Of a stretch of 64,000 nucleotides of DNA, positions 36,793 to 45,572 are shown piece by piece (positions within the stretch are counted from its first letter, which is position 1; each line of letters starts with the position of its first letter). The stretch lies in contig NZ_SDMQ01000002.1 of the NCBI RefSeq assembly GCF_004324755.1, positions 1-64,000 on the forward strand. Direction: 5' to 3'. The translations under genes and the position numbers were made by a program. The notes beneath the pieces are model-generated. The model saw nothing but the letters and a program-made list of their open reading frames with translations, had not been told where the DNA came from and made no database searches. The stretch comes from Propioniciclava sinopodophylli. GTDB lineage: Bacteria > Actinomycetota > Actinomycetes > Propionibacteriales > Propionibacteriaceae.

Positions 36793-37485
36793 TCAGACCA
36801 GCTTGCGGTCGGTCGCCCAGCGCGTCAGCTGGTGGCGGTTGGACAGCTGGAGCTTGCGCAGCACGGAGCTGACGTGGGTCTCCACGGTCTTGATCGAGAT
36901 GAACAGTTCCTTGGCGACCTCCTTGTAGGCGTAACCGCGCGCGATGAGGCGCAGCACCTCGCGCTCGCGCTGGGAGAGCCGATCAAGGTCCTCGTCGATG
37001 GAGGCGATGTCGATGGCGCCGGAGAAGGCGTCCAGCACGAAACCGGCCAGGCGCGGCGAGAACACGGCGTCCCCGTCGGCGACGCGGCCGATGGCCTCCA
37101 CGAGCTCGGCGCCGGAGATCGACTTGGTGACGTAGCCGCGCGCGCCGGCGCGGATGACGCCGATCACGTCCTCGGCCGCGTCGGACACCGACACCGCCAG
37201 GAACTTCACGTCCGGCTGGGTGGCGTGCACCTGCTTGATGACCTCCATTCCCCCGCCCCCGGGCATGTGCACGTCCAGCAGGACGACGTCGGGGGTGGTG
37301 CGGGTGATGGCCTCGACGGCAGTCGGGACGTCCTCGCCCTCGCCGACGATGGTCACGTACGGGCCAATGTCGTGCTTGACGCCGCTGCGGAACATGGCGT
37401 GGTCGTCGACCACGACCACGCGCCGCTGCCGGTTCGGCTGGCTCGGGGTCTCGGTGGTCTCGGGGCTGGTGGTCTCTTCGCTCAT
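36793..37485 (-). CDS. NarL/LuxR-family response regulator
   Basis: 230 residues: a 20-residue Ser/Thr/Pro-rich head, receiver domain with VVVVDDHAMFRSGV, phosphoacceptor Asp71 in VVLLDVHMPGG and Lys in GYVTKSISG, then a LuxR helix-turn-helix (LSQREREVLRLIARGYAYKEVAKELFISIKTVETHVSSVLRKLQ). Its ATG overlaps the stop of the upstream PspC-kinase gene (ATGA), so they form a two-component pair. The pairing of PspC-kinase and NarL-type regulator next to guaA is common in actinobacteria. Confidence 0.96.
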   Translation of the reverse strand: MSEETTSPETTETPSQPNRQRRVVVVDDHAMFRSGVKHDIGPYVTIVGEGEDVPTAVEAITRTTPDVVLLDVHMPGGGGMEVIKQVHATQPDVKFLAVSVSDAAEDVIGVIRAGARGYVTKSISGAELVEAIGRVADGDAVFSPRLAGFVLDAFSGAIDIASIDEDLDRLSQREREVLRLIARGYAYKEVAKELFISIKTVETHVSSVLRKLQLSNRHQLTRWATDRKLV

Positions 37486-38762
37486 CGCCTCATCTCCAGG
37501 GTCACTTCCGTTCCTCGCTCGGCCGAGGACCGGATCCTCGCCACGCCGTGGTGCCGGGCCATCCGGTCCAGGATGCTGCCGCGGACGCCCATCCGGTCGT
37601 CCGCGATGTCGTCGGTGTCGAAGCCCCGCCCGCGGTCGCGGACGAACACCTCGACGAGGTCCTCACCCACCTCAGCGTAGACGTCGACCAGCGGTGCGCC
37701 CGAGTGCTTGGCCGCATTGCGCATCGCCTCCCGCGCGGCGCGGACCAGTTCCCGCAGCGCCGGGGTCAGCTCGACGTCGTCCCCTACCGTGACTGTCTCG
37801 ACCGTGACGGGGAAATTGTCCTCGACCTCCAGGGCGGCCTCCAGCAACGCCCCGCGGAGCGTGTCGGCCTCCTCCGCCTCGCCGTAGAGCCACTCACGCA
37901 GCTCGCGCTCCTGGCGGCGGGCCAGCCGCGACACCTCGCGTGGGTCCGTGGACTGGCGCTGGATCAGCGCGAGCGTCTGCAGCACCGAGTCGTGCAGGTG
38001 GGCGGCCATGTCGGCGCGGGCGTCGCTCAGCAGCTTCGCCTCCCGCAGCCGGCCCAGCGCGCGGCGCGCGCGCAGCACCCAGGGCGCCGCAAGCAGCGCC
38101 AGACCGGCGACCAGCAGGCCTAGGCCCAGCAGCAGGACGCCGAGCGTGCCCACCTGCGGCAGCTGCAGCAGGACGAGGGTGATCGAGGCGCCGAGCGCGA
38201 CCACAGCGACGATGTGCGCCAGCACGATGGTCCAGTGGGCGGCCACCGTGCGGGCCCAACTGCGCCAGCCGTTCGCCTGCTCCGACGGCGTCCCCTGCGC
38301 CCGGTCGGCCTGCCACCACACCAGCCCGGCCGCCAGTGCGCCCAGGCCACCCGCCAACAGCCACGGGAGTTGGGGCCCCCAGCCGAGCACCTGCAGCAGC
38401 CACAGGCCACCCCCGGCCACCAGGCCGAGGGCGATCACCTGGCCGACGTCCGCGCCGCGCGGGCCGGACGCCTCGGCCGTCCGCAGGCCCCGGCGGGTGG
38501 CGGCCTCCACGCCGGGGGCGGCGCGGAGTCCGGTCGCCGGCGGGATCAGCAGCCACAGAATGAGGTAAGCGGCCACGCCGATGAGTTGCCACGCGGCGAG
38601 GACGGCGAACGCCGCCCGCAGCATCAGCGGGGAGACTCCGATGTGGTCGCCGAGGCCGGCCGCCACCCCCGCGACCTGGGCGCGCTCCAGCGGCCGCACC
38701 AGGTGCCGGGGGCCGGTGGGGATCACGCTCAACGAGTCGTCGTTCGCGGAGGCCTCGAGCAT
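37482..38762 (-). CDS. PspC-domain sensor histidine kinase (NarL-partner type)
   Basis: 426 residues. The N-terminal PspC domain (~20-75, HLVRPLERAQVAGVAAGLGDHIGVSPLMLRAAFAVLA) is followed by several membrane helices (~100-240), a dimerisation helix with phosphoacceptor His in MAAHLHDSVLQTLALIQRQ, and a compact HATPase (EAMRNAAKHSGA, VFVRDRGRGFD, MGVRGSILDRMARHHG). It is likely an envelope-stress sensor acting on the NarL-type regulator. ATG 38762 is chosen; an ATG three codons upstream (38771) is equally possible. Divergent from the larger PspC protein gene with about 85 bases between. Confidence 0.92.
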   Translation of the reverse strand: MLEASANDDSLSVIPTGPRHLVRPLERAQVAGVAAGLGDHIGVSPLMLRAAFAVLAAWQLIGVAAYLILWLLIPPATGLRAAPGVEAATRRGLRTAEASGPRGADVGQVIALGLVAGGGLWLLQVLGWGPQLPWLLAGGLGALAAGLVWWQADRAQGTPSEQANGWRSWARTVAAHWTIVLAHIVAVVALGASITLVLLQLPQVGTLGVLLLGLGLLVAGLALLAAPWVLRARRALGRLREAKLLSDARADMAAHLHDSVLQTLALIQRQSTDPREVSRLARRQERELREWLYGEAEEADTLRGALLEAALEVEDNFPVTVETVTVGDDVELTPALRELVRAAREAMRNAAKHSGAPLVDVYAEVGEDLVEVFVRDRGRGFDTDDIADDRMGVRGSILDRMARHHGVARIRSSAERGTEVTLEMRR

Positions 38763-38847
38763 GCACCCCATGCTAGGGCTCACAGCCCGGGGGACCCATC
38801 GGGGGAACCCTGATGGGTTTCGTGCCGACGCCGGGAAGAATGGGAGC

Positions 38848-40005
38848 ATGCCCAACCTCCCTGTGCGCGTGCGCACCGACGCCAAGCTCGCCGGCGTCTG
38901 TGCAGCCCTCGCGCGGGCGTGGTCGATCGACCCGATCATCGTCCGGGTCGCCTTCGTGTTGCTGGCGTTCTTCACCAACGGCTTCATTATCGCCGCCTAC
39001 GCCGCCCTGTGGGCCCTGCTGCCCGAGCGCGGCGGCCAGGCCCCCCTGCACCAGCTGTTCCCCGCCACACGGTCGTGGTCGTGGCCGACGCTGGTGACCG
39101 TCGTCGTCCTCGTCACCGCGACCGTGGGCGCGGCCGTCTCCGGCAGCGGACCGGGCGCGTTCGTCGTGCTCGTGCTGGCCTGGGTCATCCTGCGCTTCGG
39201 CTTGGCCGGCCGGCGCACCCCCGAGCCGCCCGCCGCCTCCGCCCCCCTGCCGCCGCCCACCACCCCGTTCGAGCGTGTGGCGCTGGCCTGGCAGCAGCGC
39301 CTCGACAACCTAGAGAACGGACGCCCCGCCGACTGGGTACCCCAAGTCGAGGCCGCCTCGTCGTCCCTGTACTCGCCCGCCGCGGGCCCCGTGTCGCGGC
39401 GCTCCCCCGCCGTCCGCCGCCGCGGCGCACGCACGTGGCTCGGCGTCGGCGTCGGCGTCGGCTCGGCATGGACCGGCCTGGCGATCGCATCCGCCCTGGG
39501 CGTCGTGGTCGAGCCGCTGGCATGGGCGGCGTCCGCCCTGCTGGTGTTGGCGGCCACGCTCGTGTGGTCGGCCCGCCCCGCCCGTGCTGCGTACGGACGC
39601 CCCCGCTTCCTTCTGCCGCTGGCGATCCTCGTGGGCCTGGGCACCATCCCGCTCCTCACCCCCGTCGCGGCACCCACGGTGGCGAACGTGACGGCTCCCG
39701 TCGCGATGCCCGGCACCGTCCAGAACCTGCCGATCGGCGAGAACGTCATCGACCTGGCAGCCAGCCCGACCGCCGACGAGACGCTCCGCTACCGCCTCGA
39801 CCTCGGCGACGTCGAGGTGCGCGTGCCCCGGGAGGGCAACGTCGTGGTGAACGCCCACGTCGACCTGGGCGAGATCAAGACCCCGAGCGGCGACCGCGAG
39901 GGCATGGACCTCGACCACACCTGGTCGCGGGTCGACGACCCAGCAGCGCCCACCCGAACGATCGAGGTCGAGGTCGGCCTTGGTGAGGTGGTGGTCCGCC
40001 CATGA
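38848..40005 (+). CDS. PspC-domain membrane protein with C-terminal DUF2154/LiaF-like region
   Basis: 385 residues. PspC domain ~8-60 (VRTDAKLAGVCAALARAWSIDPIIVRVAFVLLAFF), membrane helices ~70-110 and ~200-290, and a C-terminal beta-rich domain (~300-385) with repeated 'LDLGDVEVRVPREGNVVVNAHVDLGEI' strands, similar to the adhesin-like or LiaF-type domains that often follow PspC. GGGAG seven bases upstream fixes the ATG. First gene of a three-gene run (PspC protein, small membrane protein, small PspC protein) divergent from the PspC-kinase, so it probably belongs to its regulon. Confidence 0.88.
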   Translation: MPNLPVRVRTDAKLAGVCAALARAWSIDPIIVRVAFVLLAFFTNGFIIAAYAALWALLPERGGQAPLHQLFPATRSWSWPTLVTVVVLVTATVGAAVSGSGPGAFVVLVLAWVILRFGLAGRRTPEPPAASAPLPPPTTPFERVALAWQQRLDNLENGRPADWVPQVEAASSSLYSPAAGPVSRRSPAVRRRGARTWLGVGVGVGSAWTGLAIASALGVVVEPLAWAASALLVLAATLVWSARPARAAYGRPRFLLPLAILVGLGTIPLLTPVAAPTVANVTAPVAMPGTVQNLPIGENVIDLAASPTADETLRYRLDLGDVEVRVPREGNVVVNAHVDLGEIKTPSGDREGMDLDHTWSRVDDPAAPTRTIEVEVGLGEVVVRP

Positions 40006-40181
40006 AGCCCCGCACGGACGTCGTCGCCCTCGTCATCGGCCTGGTGCTGCTGGCCCTGGCCGGCGTCGGCCTCTGGGAGGCCTTCAGCGCCGTCGCCTGG
40101 TCGACGGTCGCCATCGCCGCCCCCGTCTGCCTCGTCGTGTTCGGCCTGATCGGGCTGTTCGCCTCGCGGGGCAAGGCCTGA
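40002..40181 (+). CDS. Small two-helix membrane protein in the PspC cluster
   Basis: 59 residues: a basic start MKPRTD, membrane helix ~7-27 (VVALVIGLVLLALAGVGLW), a short loop, helix ~33-53 (STVAIAAPVCLVVFGLIGLFA), and a basic end. The ATG overlaps the preceding stop (ATGA), and third positions are nearly all G or C, so it is coding. Small proteins of this design are frequent in actinobacterial PspC clusters; no function is known. Confidence 0.8.
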   Translation: MKPRTDVVALVIGLVLLALAGVGLWEAFSAVAWSTVAIAAPVCLVVFGLIGLFASRGKA

Positions 40182-40216
40182 GTTCACCGCAAGACCCCAA
40201 CGAAAGGAAGACCCCC

Positions 40217-40456
40217 ATGTCCAACGCCCTCGTTCGCAGCAGTTCCGACAAAGTCATCGCCGGTGTCTGCGGCGGGCTTGCCCGCCAGTTCGGCATCGAC
40301 TCCAACCTGCTCCGGGTCCTGTTCGTGCTCGGCGCGATCTTCCTGCAGTTCGGCTGGCTCATCTACGTGGCCCTGTGGCTGCTGCTGCCCGCCGAGAGCT
40401 CCGGTCGCACCGGCTTCGACGCGCTGAAGGACCAGTTCGGCTCCTCCAGCAACTGA
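40217..40456 (+). CDS. Small PspC-domain protein
   Basis: 79 residues: a stand-alone PspC domain (LVRSSSDKVIAGVCGGLARQFGIDSNLLRVLFVLGAIF, with a second hydrophobic stretch WLIYVALWLLLPAE). GAAAGGAAG precedes the ATG. Third PspC domain in 3 kb, after those of the kinase and the large PspC protein. Phage-shock-C domains sense or respond to membrane stress. Confidence 0.93.
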   Translation: MSNALVRSSSDKVIAGVCGGLARQFGIDSNLLRVLFVLGAIFLQFGWLIYVALWLLLPAESSGRTGFDALKDQFGSSSN

Positions 40457-40469
40457 CCCCTCGGCAGGC

Positions 40470-40685
40470 TCAGAGATCCTCAGCGGGCGGCGGTGCGGAC
40501 CGTCGCCCGCTCTCCACGCCCGCCAGCCCCCATCGCACCGTCGCGGTGGCCAGGCGTCCCACCACCCGACCCGGCCCGACCGGGACGCGCGTCCCGATCA
40601 TCGTGCGGGCCCACTCTGGCAGCGCGGCGATCCCGCCCGTGGTCAGGCCCGCGTAGCCGGCGCGGCCGGCGGGGATCGGCCTCAT
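40470..40685 (-). pseudogene. Probable C-terminal remnant of an MpaB/DUF2236-type oxygenase
   Basis: A 71-codon frame with strong GC3. Its peptide (AGYAGLTTGGIAALPEWARTMIGT followed by VGRLATATVRWGLAG) resembles the C-terminal helices of DUF2236 (MpaB-like latex-clearing oxygenase) proteins, which normally are 250-400 residues with a heme-binding core. The core is missing: on the minus strand the DNA upstream is the start of the acyl-CoA ligase gene. It may be a truncated remnant or a small independent protein; no clear ribosome-binding site precedes the ATG at 40683-40685. Confidence 0.4.
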
Positions 40686-40716
40686 GGATTCCATCCTGCC
40701 CGATGGGGGGAGGACA

Positions 40717-42381
40717 ATGGTCCCCGTGACCAATCCAGCATGGACCAACAACTACCAGCCGGGCGTCCCCGTCGAGATCGACGTCCCCGACGAGCCGCTG
40801 ACGGCCATGCTCGCCCGCGCCGCGCGCAAGGGCGGACGCCGCACCGCGTGCGAGTTCTTCGGCGCCGAGACGAGCTACCGCGACCTGGCCGACCAGGTCG
40901 AGCGTGCGGCGTCCGGCCTCGCCTCGCTGGGCGTGGGCCCCGGCGACCGCGTCGCGATCGTGCTGCCCAATTCCCCGCAGCACGTGGTGGCGTTCTACGC
41001 CGTCCTGCGCCTGGGCGCGGTGGTCGTGGAGCACAACCCGCTCTACACCGCGACCGAGCTGTCGACCATGTTCGCCGACCACGGCGCCCGCATTGCCATC
41101 GCGTGGGACATCGCGGTCCCCAAGTTGCCCGAGGTTGACCACGTCGTCGCGGTGAACCTGCTCGAGGCCTTCCCCGCCGCCAAGCGGCTCGCGCTGCACC
41201 TCCCCGTGCCGAAGCTGGCGGCCACCCGCAGGCGGCTGCACGCCAAGGCGCCGGGCACCATCGCGTGGCGGAAGCTGCTCTCCCACGCCCCGCTGGAGAA
41301 CTGGGCCGAACCCACGGCGTCCGACCTGGCGGTGATCCAGTACACCTCGGGTACGACCGGCGCGTTCAAGGGCGCCATGCTCACCCACCGCAACCTGTAC
41401 GCCAACGCGCTGCAGGGTGCAGCCTGGATGAAGGACGCGAAGGACGGCAAGGAGACGATCTACGCCGTCCTGCCGATGTTCCACGCGTTCGGGATGACGC
41501 TGTACCTGACCTTCGGGATGCTCAAGCGGGCCCGGCTGGTGCTGTTCCCGACGTTCGACGTCGACATGGTGCTGGATGCCGCCCGCAAGCGCCCGCCGAC
41601 GGTGTTCTGCGCCGTGCCGCCCATCTACGAGAAGACCGCACGGCGCGCGATCGAGCGGAAGATCTCGCTCAAGTCGGCGAAGTTCTGCATCTCCGGGGCA
41701 ATGAAGCTGACCGACCCCGTCGTAAAGCTGTGGGAGTCGGTCTCCGGCGGACTGCTCGTCGAGGGCTACGGCCTGACCGAGACCTCCCCGGTGGCCCTGG
41801 GCAACCCGTTCTGGCCGACGCGGCGCACCGGGACGATCGGCGTCCCGTTCCCCTCGACGCTGATGAGGGTGGTTGACCCCGACGACCCGACCCGCGAGGT
41901 GGCCCAGGGCGAGGAGGGCGAGCTGCTGCTCAAGGGCCCCCAGGTGTTCGTCGGCTACTGGAACTCCCCGCAGGAGACTGCCAAGTCCCTGCTGCCCGAC
42001 GGGTGGCTGCGCACCGGCGACATTGTCGTCACCGACGCCGAGGGCTTCACCACCATCGTGGACCGGCTGAAGGAGATCATCGTCACCGGCGGGTTCAACG
42101 TGTCGCCCTCGGAGGTGGAGCACGTGCTCATGGAGCACCCCGACATCGACGACGTCGCGGTGGTCGGGCTGCAGACGGAGTCGGGCGAGCAGGTCGCCGC
42201 CGCCGTCGTCCTCCGGCCTGGCGCGCACCTGGACGTCGCCGAGGTCCGCGCGTGGGCCAAGCATCGGCTGGCCGCCTACAAGGTGCCCCGCAGCTTCGTC
42301 GCGGTCGAGGAGCTGCCCAAGTCGCTGCTCGGCAAGGTGCTGCGCAAGCAGGTCCGGGAGTCGCTCACGCAGGCTGCGTGA
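40717..42381 (+). CDS. Long-chain fatty acid--CoA ligase (FadD-type)
   Basis: 554 residues, AMP-forming acyl-CoA synthetase. Motifs: IQYTSGTTGAFKGAMLTHRNL (ATP/AMP signature), PMFHAFGMTLYLTFG, VEGYGLTETSPVALGNP, GWLRTGDIVVTDAEGFTTIVDRLKEIIVTGGFNVSPSEVE (FACS signature) and a catalytic Lys in [16 protein letters not shown]. The pattern fits FadD long-chain ligases, different from the medium-chain-like synthetase at 19 kb. GGGGGGAGG ends four bases before ATG 40717; a GTG three codons later is also possible. Its last ~106 bases overlap, tail to tail, the phosphopantetheinyl transferase frame. Confidence 0.93.
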   Translation: MVPVTNPAWTNNYQPGVPVEIDVPDEPLTAMLARAARKGGRRTACEFFGAETSYRDLADQVERAASGLASLGVGPGDRVAIVLPNSPQHVVAFYAVLRLGAVVVEHNPLYTATELSTMFADHGARIAIAWDIAVPKLPEVDHVVAVNLLEAFPAAKRLALHLPVPKLAATRRRLHAKAPGTIAWRKLLSHAPLENWAEPTASDLAVIQYTSGTTGAFKGAMLTHRNLYANALQGAAWMKDAKDGKETIYAVLPMFHAFGMTLYLTFGMLKRARLVLFPTFDVDMVLDAARKRPPTVFCAVPPIYEKTARRAIERKISLKSAKFCISGAMKLTDPVVKLWESVSGGLLVEGYGLTETSPVALGNPFWPTRRTGTIGVPFPSTLMRVVDPDDPTREVAQGEEGELLLKGPQVFVGYWNSPQETAKSLLPDGWLRTGDIVVTDAEGFTTIVDRLKEIIVTGGFNVSPSEVEHVLMEHPDIDDVAVVGLQTESGEQVAAAVVLRPGAHLDVAEVRAWAKHRLAAYKVPRSFVAVEELPKSLLGKVLRKQVRESLTQAA

Positions 42382-43055
42382 CCTCTCTGGGCGGCCCCCA
42401 CGGCGACGGCGGTGGCCAGCAGCCCCCCAGTCGCGTGCCAGCGGGCGGTCAGTTCGCCCAGCGTTCGGCCGTCGGCGACCAGCGGTTCGGCGAGCCGCAC
42501 GCGCGCGCAGCCGTCGGGGTGCAGGCGGACGTCGGCGTCCCCGAAGTCGAGCCAGACGCCCATCAGCGGGTGCCAGGCCTTGAACAGCGCCTCCTTGACG
42601 CTGAACAGGAGACGGTCCCAGGCCGGGCCTGGCGGGAGACCGGCCAGCGCCGCGCGTTCGGCGTCCGACGCGATCACGCCGAGGGTGTCGCCGGGCAGGG
42701 GCAGGTCGGGTTCGGCGTCGATCCCGAGAGCGGCCAGGTGCTCGCGGCGGGCGACCGCGGCGGCGCGGTAGCCCGCGCAGTGCGTGATGCTGCCCACCAC
42801 GCCGGGCGGCCACACCGGGGCGCGCATCGGCGCCGTGGGGAGGGCGACGGGCGCCACACCCAGTTCGGCCAGGGCCCGGCGGGCCAGATGGCGTCCGGTG
42901 GTGTACTCGGCGACGCGGTCGGCCGTGGCGTGGCGCACGGCGTCCGGTTCGGGCGGCAGGAGCGGGCCGGAGCCGGCGTCGCCCGAGGCGGCGGCGACGC
43001 GGACGCACTCGGGCAGGATCGCCTCGAGCAGCGCCGACGGGCCGGGGCCCGTCAC
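42276..43055 (-). CDS. 4'-phosphopantetheinyl transferase (EntD/Sfp superfamily)
   Basis: 259 residues. It transfers phosphopantetheine from CoA to carrier proteins. Motifs include [17 protein letters not shown], the metal-binding [13 protein letters not shown] (Asp and Glu) and [19 protein letters not shown] (catalytic Lys/Glu helix), in the EntD-like order. The core ends near residue 220; about 40 more residues of unusual composition run into the 3' end of the acyl-CoA ligase gene on the opposite strand, so a downstream frameshift that removed the original stop is possible. The GTG start overlaps the guaA stop (GTGA). No PKS/NRPS genes are nearby, so its carrier protein is elsewhere. Confidence 0.88.
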   Translation of the reverse strand: MTGPGPSALLEAILPECVRVAAASGDAGSGPLLPPEPDAVRHATADRVAEYTTGRHLARRALAELGVAPVALPTAPMRAPVWPPGVVGSITHCAGYRAAAVARREHLAALGIDAEPDLPLPGDTLGVIASDAERAALAGLPPGPAWDRLLFSVKEALFKAWHPLMGVWLDFGDADVRLHPDGCARVRLAEPLVADGRTLGELTARWHATGGLLATAVAVGAAQRGHAACVSDSRTCLRSTLPSSDLGSSSTATKLRGTL

Positions 43056-44620
43056 TCCCACTCGATGGTGCCCGGCGGCTTGCTGGTGATGTCGAGCACG
43101 ACGCGGTTTACCTCGCGCACCTCGTTGGTGATGCGGGTCGAGATCTTCTCGAGCAGCTCGTACGGCAGGCGCGACCAGTCGGCGGTCATGGCGTCCTCGC
43201 TGGAGACGGGGCGCAGCACGATCGGGTGGCCGTAGGTGCGGCCGTCGCCCTGGACGCCGACGCTGCGGACGTCGGCCAGCAGCACCACGGGGAACTGCCA
43301 GACGTCCTGCTCGTGGCCGGACGCCGCCAGCTCCTCGCGGGCGATCGCGTCGGCCTCGCGGAGGAGGTCGAGGCGCTCGCGGGTGACCTCGCCGACGATG
43401 CGGATGCCGAGGCCCGGACCGGGGAACGGGTGGCGCCACACCATCTCGTGCGGCAGGCCGAGCTCCTCGCCGACGGCGCGCACCTCGTCCTTGAACAACG
43501 TGCGCAGCGGCTCGATGAGCGTGAACTGGAGGTCGTCGGGCAGTCCGCCCACGTTGTGGTGGCTCTTGATGTTCGCCGCTCCCTCACCGCCGCCGGACTC
43601 GACGACGTCCGGGTAGAGGGTGCCCTGCACGAGGAACTGAATGTCTTCGGCGTCGTCGATCTCGCGAACGGTTTGCTCGAAGACACGGATGAACTCGCGT
43701 CCGATGATCTTGCGCTTCGTCTCCGGTTCGCTCACCCCGGCGAGCGCGGTCAGGAACTGCTCCTCGGCGTCCGCCACGACCAAGTTGATGCCGGTGATGC
43801 GGACGAAGTCGTCGCGGACCTGCTCGCGCTCCCCCTTGCGCAGCAGGCCGTGATCGACGAACGCACAGGTGAGCTGGTCACCGATGGCCTTGTGCACGAG
43901 CGCTGCGGCCACCGCCGAGTCGACACCGCCGGACAGGGCGCACAGGACCTTGGCGTCCCCGACCTCGGCGCGGATCGCGGCCACCGCCTCCTCGACGATG
44001 TTGGCCGCGGTCCAGTTGGGCTCCAGGCCCGCGACGTCATAGAGGAACTGCGCGATCACCTGCTGGCCGTGCTGGCTGTGCAGCACCTCGGGGTGCCACT
44101 GGACGCCCGCGAGGCGACGCTCGGCGTCCTCGAAGGCGGCGACGGGCGCGCCGGCTGTGTGGGCCAGCACGGTGAATCCGTCGGGGGCGACCTTCACGGC
44201 GTCGCCGTGGCTCATCCATGTGGAGAACGAGTCGGGAAGGTTGTGCAGCAGGACGCCGCGCTGGGTCACCGTCGTGGGGGTGCGGCCGAACTCGCTCAGG
44301 CCGGTCTGCGACACCTCGCCGCCGAGGCTGGCCGCCATCGCCTGGAAGCCGTAGCAGATGCCGAACACCGGGACGCCGAGCTCGAACAGGCGCGGGTCGA
44401 CCTGCGGTGCACCGTCGGCGTAGACCGACTGGGGCCCTCCCGACAGGATGATCGCCGCCGGCCGCCGGGCCGCGATGGCCTCGACGGACGCCGTGTGCGG
44501 CACGATCTCGGAGTACACCTTGGCCTCGCGGACGCGGCGGGCGATGAGTTGGGCGTACTGGGCGCCGAAGTCGACGACCAGGACCGGCGCGTGCGTGGTC
44601 TGCGTGGATGCCTGGGTCAC
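43052..44620 (-). CDS. guaA: GMP synthase (glutamine-hydrolysing)
   Basis: 522 residues, XMP to GMP. The class-I amidotransferase domain (1-~200) has Cys89 in [12 protein letters not shown] and His/Glu in [11 protein letters not shown]; the ATP-pyrophosphatase domain has the P-loop [15 protein letters not shown]; the dimerisation domain ends KPPGTIEWE. Followed with a four-base overlap by the phosphopantetheinyl transferase gene. Upstream, a 22-bp repeat array separates it from the sugar ABC permease. Confidence 0.98.
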   Translation of the reverse strand: MTQASTQTTHAPVLVVDFGAQYAQLIARRVREAKVYSEIVPHTASVEAIAARRPAAIILSGGPQSVYADGAPQVDPRLFELGVPVFGICYGFQAMAASLGGEVSQTGLSEFGRTPTTVTQRGVLLHNLPDSFSTWMSHGDAVKVAPDGFTVLAHTAGAPVAAFEDAERRLAGVQWHPEVLHSQHGQQVIAQFLYDVAGLEPNWTAANIVEEAVAAIRAEVGDAKVLCALSGGVDSAVAAALVHKAIGDQLTCAFVDHGLLRKGEREQVRDDFVRITGINLVVADAEEQFLTALAGVSEPETKRKIIGREFIRVFEQTVREIDDAEDIQFLVQGTLYPDVVESGGGEGAANIKSHHNVGGLPDDLQFTLIEPLRTLFKDEVRAVGEELGLPHEMVWRHPFPGPGLGIRIVGEVTRERLDLLREADAIAREELAASGHEQDVWQFPVVLLADVRSVGVQGDGRTYGHPIVLRPVSSEDAMTADWSRLPYELLEKISTRITNEVREVNRVVLDITSKPPGTIEWE

Positions 44621-44640
44621 GGCCGCGATCCTATTCCATC

Positions 44641-44728
44641 GCCGACAGCCCCGCTGTCGTGCGCCCAGAGCCCCGGTGTCGTGCGCCCAGAGCCCCGATG
44701 TTGTGCGCCGATAGCCCCTACTTCAGCC
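44641..44728 (+). repeat. 22-bp tandem repeat array 2 (about 3.5-4 units)
   Basis: Units start at 44641, 44663, 44685 and 44707 with no spacers. Each carries GCC(G/C)A(G/C/T)AGCCCC followed by a variable G(C/G/A)TGT(C/T)GTGC. These match the 'GAGAGCCCC' flavour of array 1 block B and of array 4. The fourth, most diverged unit contains the stop codon of the ABC permease gene (44718-44720), so the array is that gene's 3' end. All units point the same way; this is the one array without an inverted block. Confidence 0.9.
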
Positions 44729-45572
44729 CGCTGTTGGCGATACCCAGCACGATGTAGCGCTGCAGGAACAGGAACATCGCGATCACCGGCAGCATCGACA
44801 CCACGGACATGGCGAGGATGTAGTTGAAGGGCACCACCAGCTGGCTGTTGAACTGGGCCAGCGCCACCGGCAGCGTGTACTTCGACTGGTCCTGCGCGAT
44901 GATCAGCGGCCAGAGGAAGTCGTTCCAACGCCACATGATCGAGAAGATCGTCACCACCGCGATGGGCGCCCCGCACAGGGGGACCACCACCTGCAGGAAC
45001 GTCCGGAACTCCCCCGCCCCGTCGATGCGGGACGCCTCGATCAGCTCGTCCGGGATCGACAGCATGTACTGGCGCAACAGGAACACCCCGGTGGGGGTCG
45101 CCGCCGGCGGGATGATCATGCCCAGCAGGCTGTTGACCAGCCCCAGCTGCGCGGCCACCTGGTACACCGAGATCAGGATCACCTGCAGGGGCACCATGAT
45201 CGTCGCCAGCACGAGCAGGAACAGCAGGTTGCGCCCCCGGAAGTTGTACTTGGCCAGCCCGTACGCGCACATCGTGTTGATCACCAGCGTGAGGATGGTC
45301 GCCGCCACGGTCACGATGGTCGAGTTCATCAGGTACGTCCCGAAGGCGAAGCTCTCCAGGGCGCCGGTGTAGTTGTCGAGGTTCCACTGCGCGGGCAACG
45401 GACGCGGTGGGCGCGCGGCCAGCTCCACCTCGGTCTTGAAGGAGGACAACAGCGTCCACACGAGCGGGATGAGTATCACCAGCGTCGTCGCGACGAGCAC
45501 GGTGTAGCGGATGACGAGGCCGAGCGTGGGCGTCCGCCAGTGGCCGGTCGAGGTCCAGGTCGAGGTGCTCAT
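44718..45572 (-). CDS. Sugar ABC transporter permease, MalG-type
   Basis: 284 residues, six membrane segments, with the cytoplasmic EAA loop [27 protein letters not shown] that contacts the ATPase. The N-terminal '[33 protein letters not shown]' and the C-terminal [14 protein letters not shown] are typical of carbohydrate uptake transporter-1 MalG-like subunits. The start overlaps the stop of the MalF-type permease. Forms the pore with that subunit. The termination region lies in repeat array 2. Confidence 0.94.
   Translation of the reverse strand: MSTSTWTSTGHWRTPTLGLVIRYTVLVATTLVILIPLVWTLLSSFKTEVELAARPPRPLPAQWNLDNYTGALESFAFGTYLMNSTIVTVAATILTLVINTMCAYGLAKYNFRGRNLLFLLVLATIMVPLQVILISVYQVAAQLGLVNSLLGMIIPPAATPTGVFLLRQYMLSIPDELIEASRIDGAGEFRTFLQVVVPLCGAPIAVVTIFSIMWRWNDFLWPLIIAQDQSKYTLPVALAQFNSQLVVPFNYILAMSVVSMLPVIAMFLFLQRYIVLGIANSGLK

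Noticed and set aside
44617-45459. 280-codon minus frame over the MalG-type permease
   Set aside because: Runs through repeat array 2 and is out of frame with the permease; no membrane-protein pattern or start signal.
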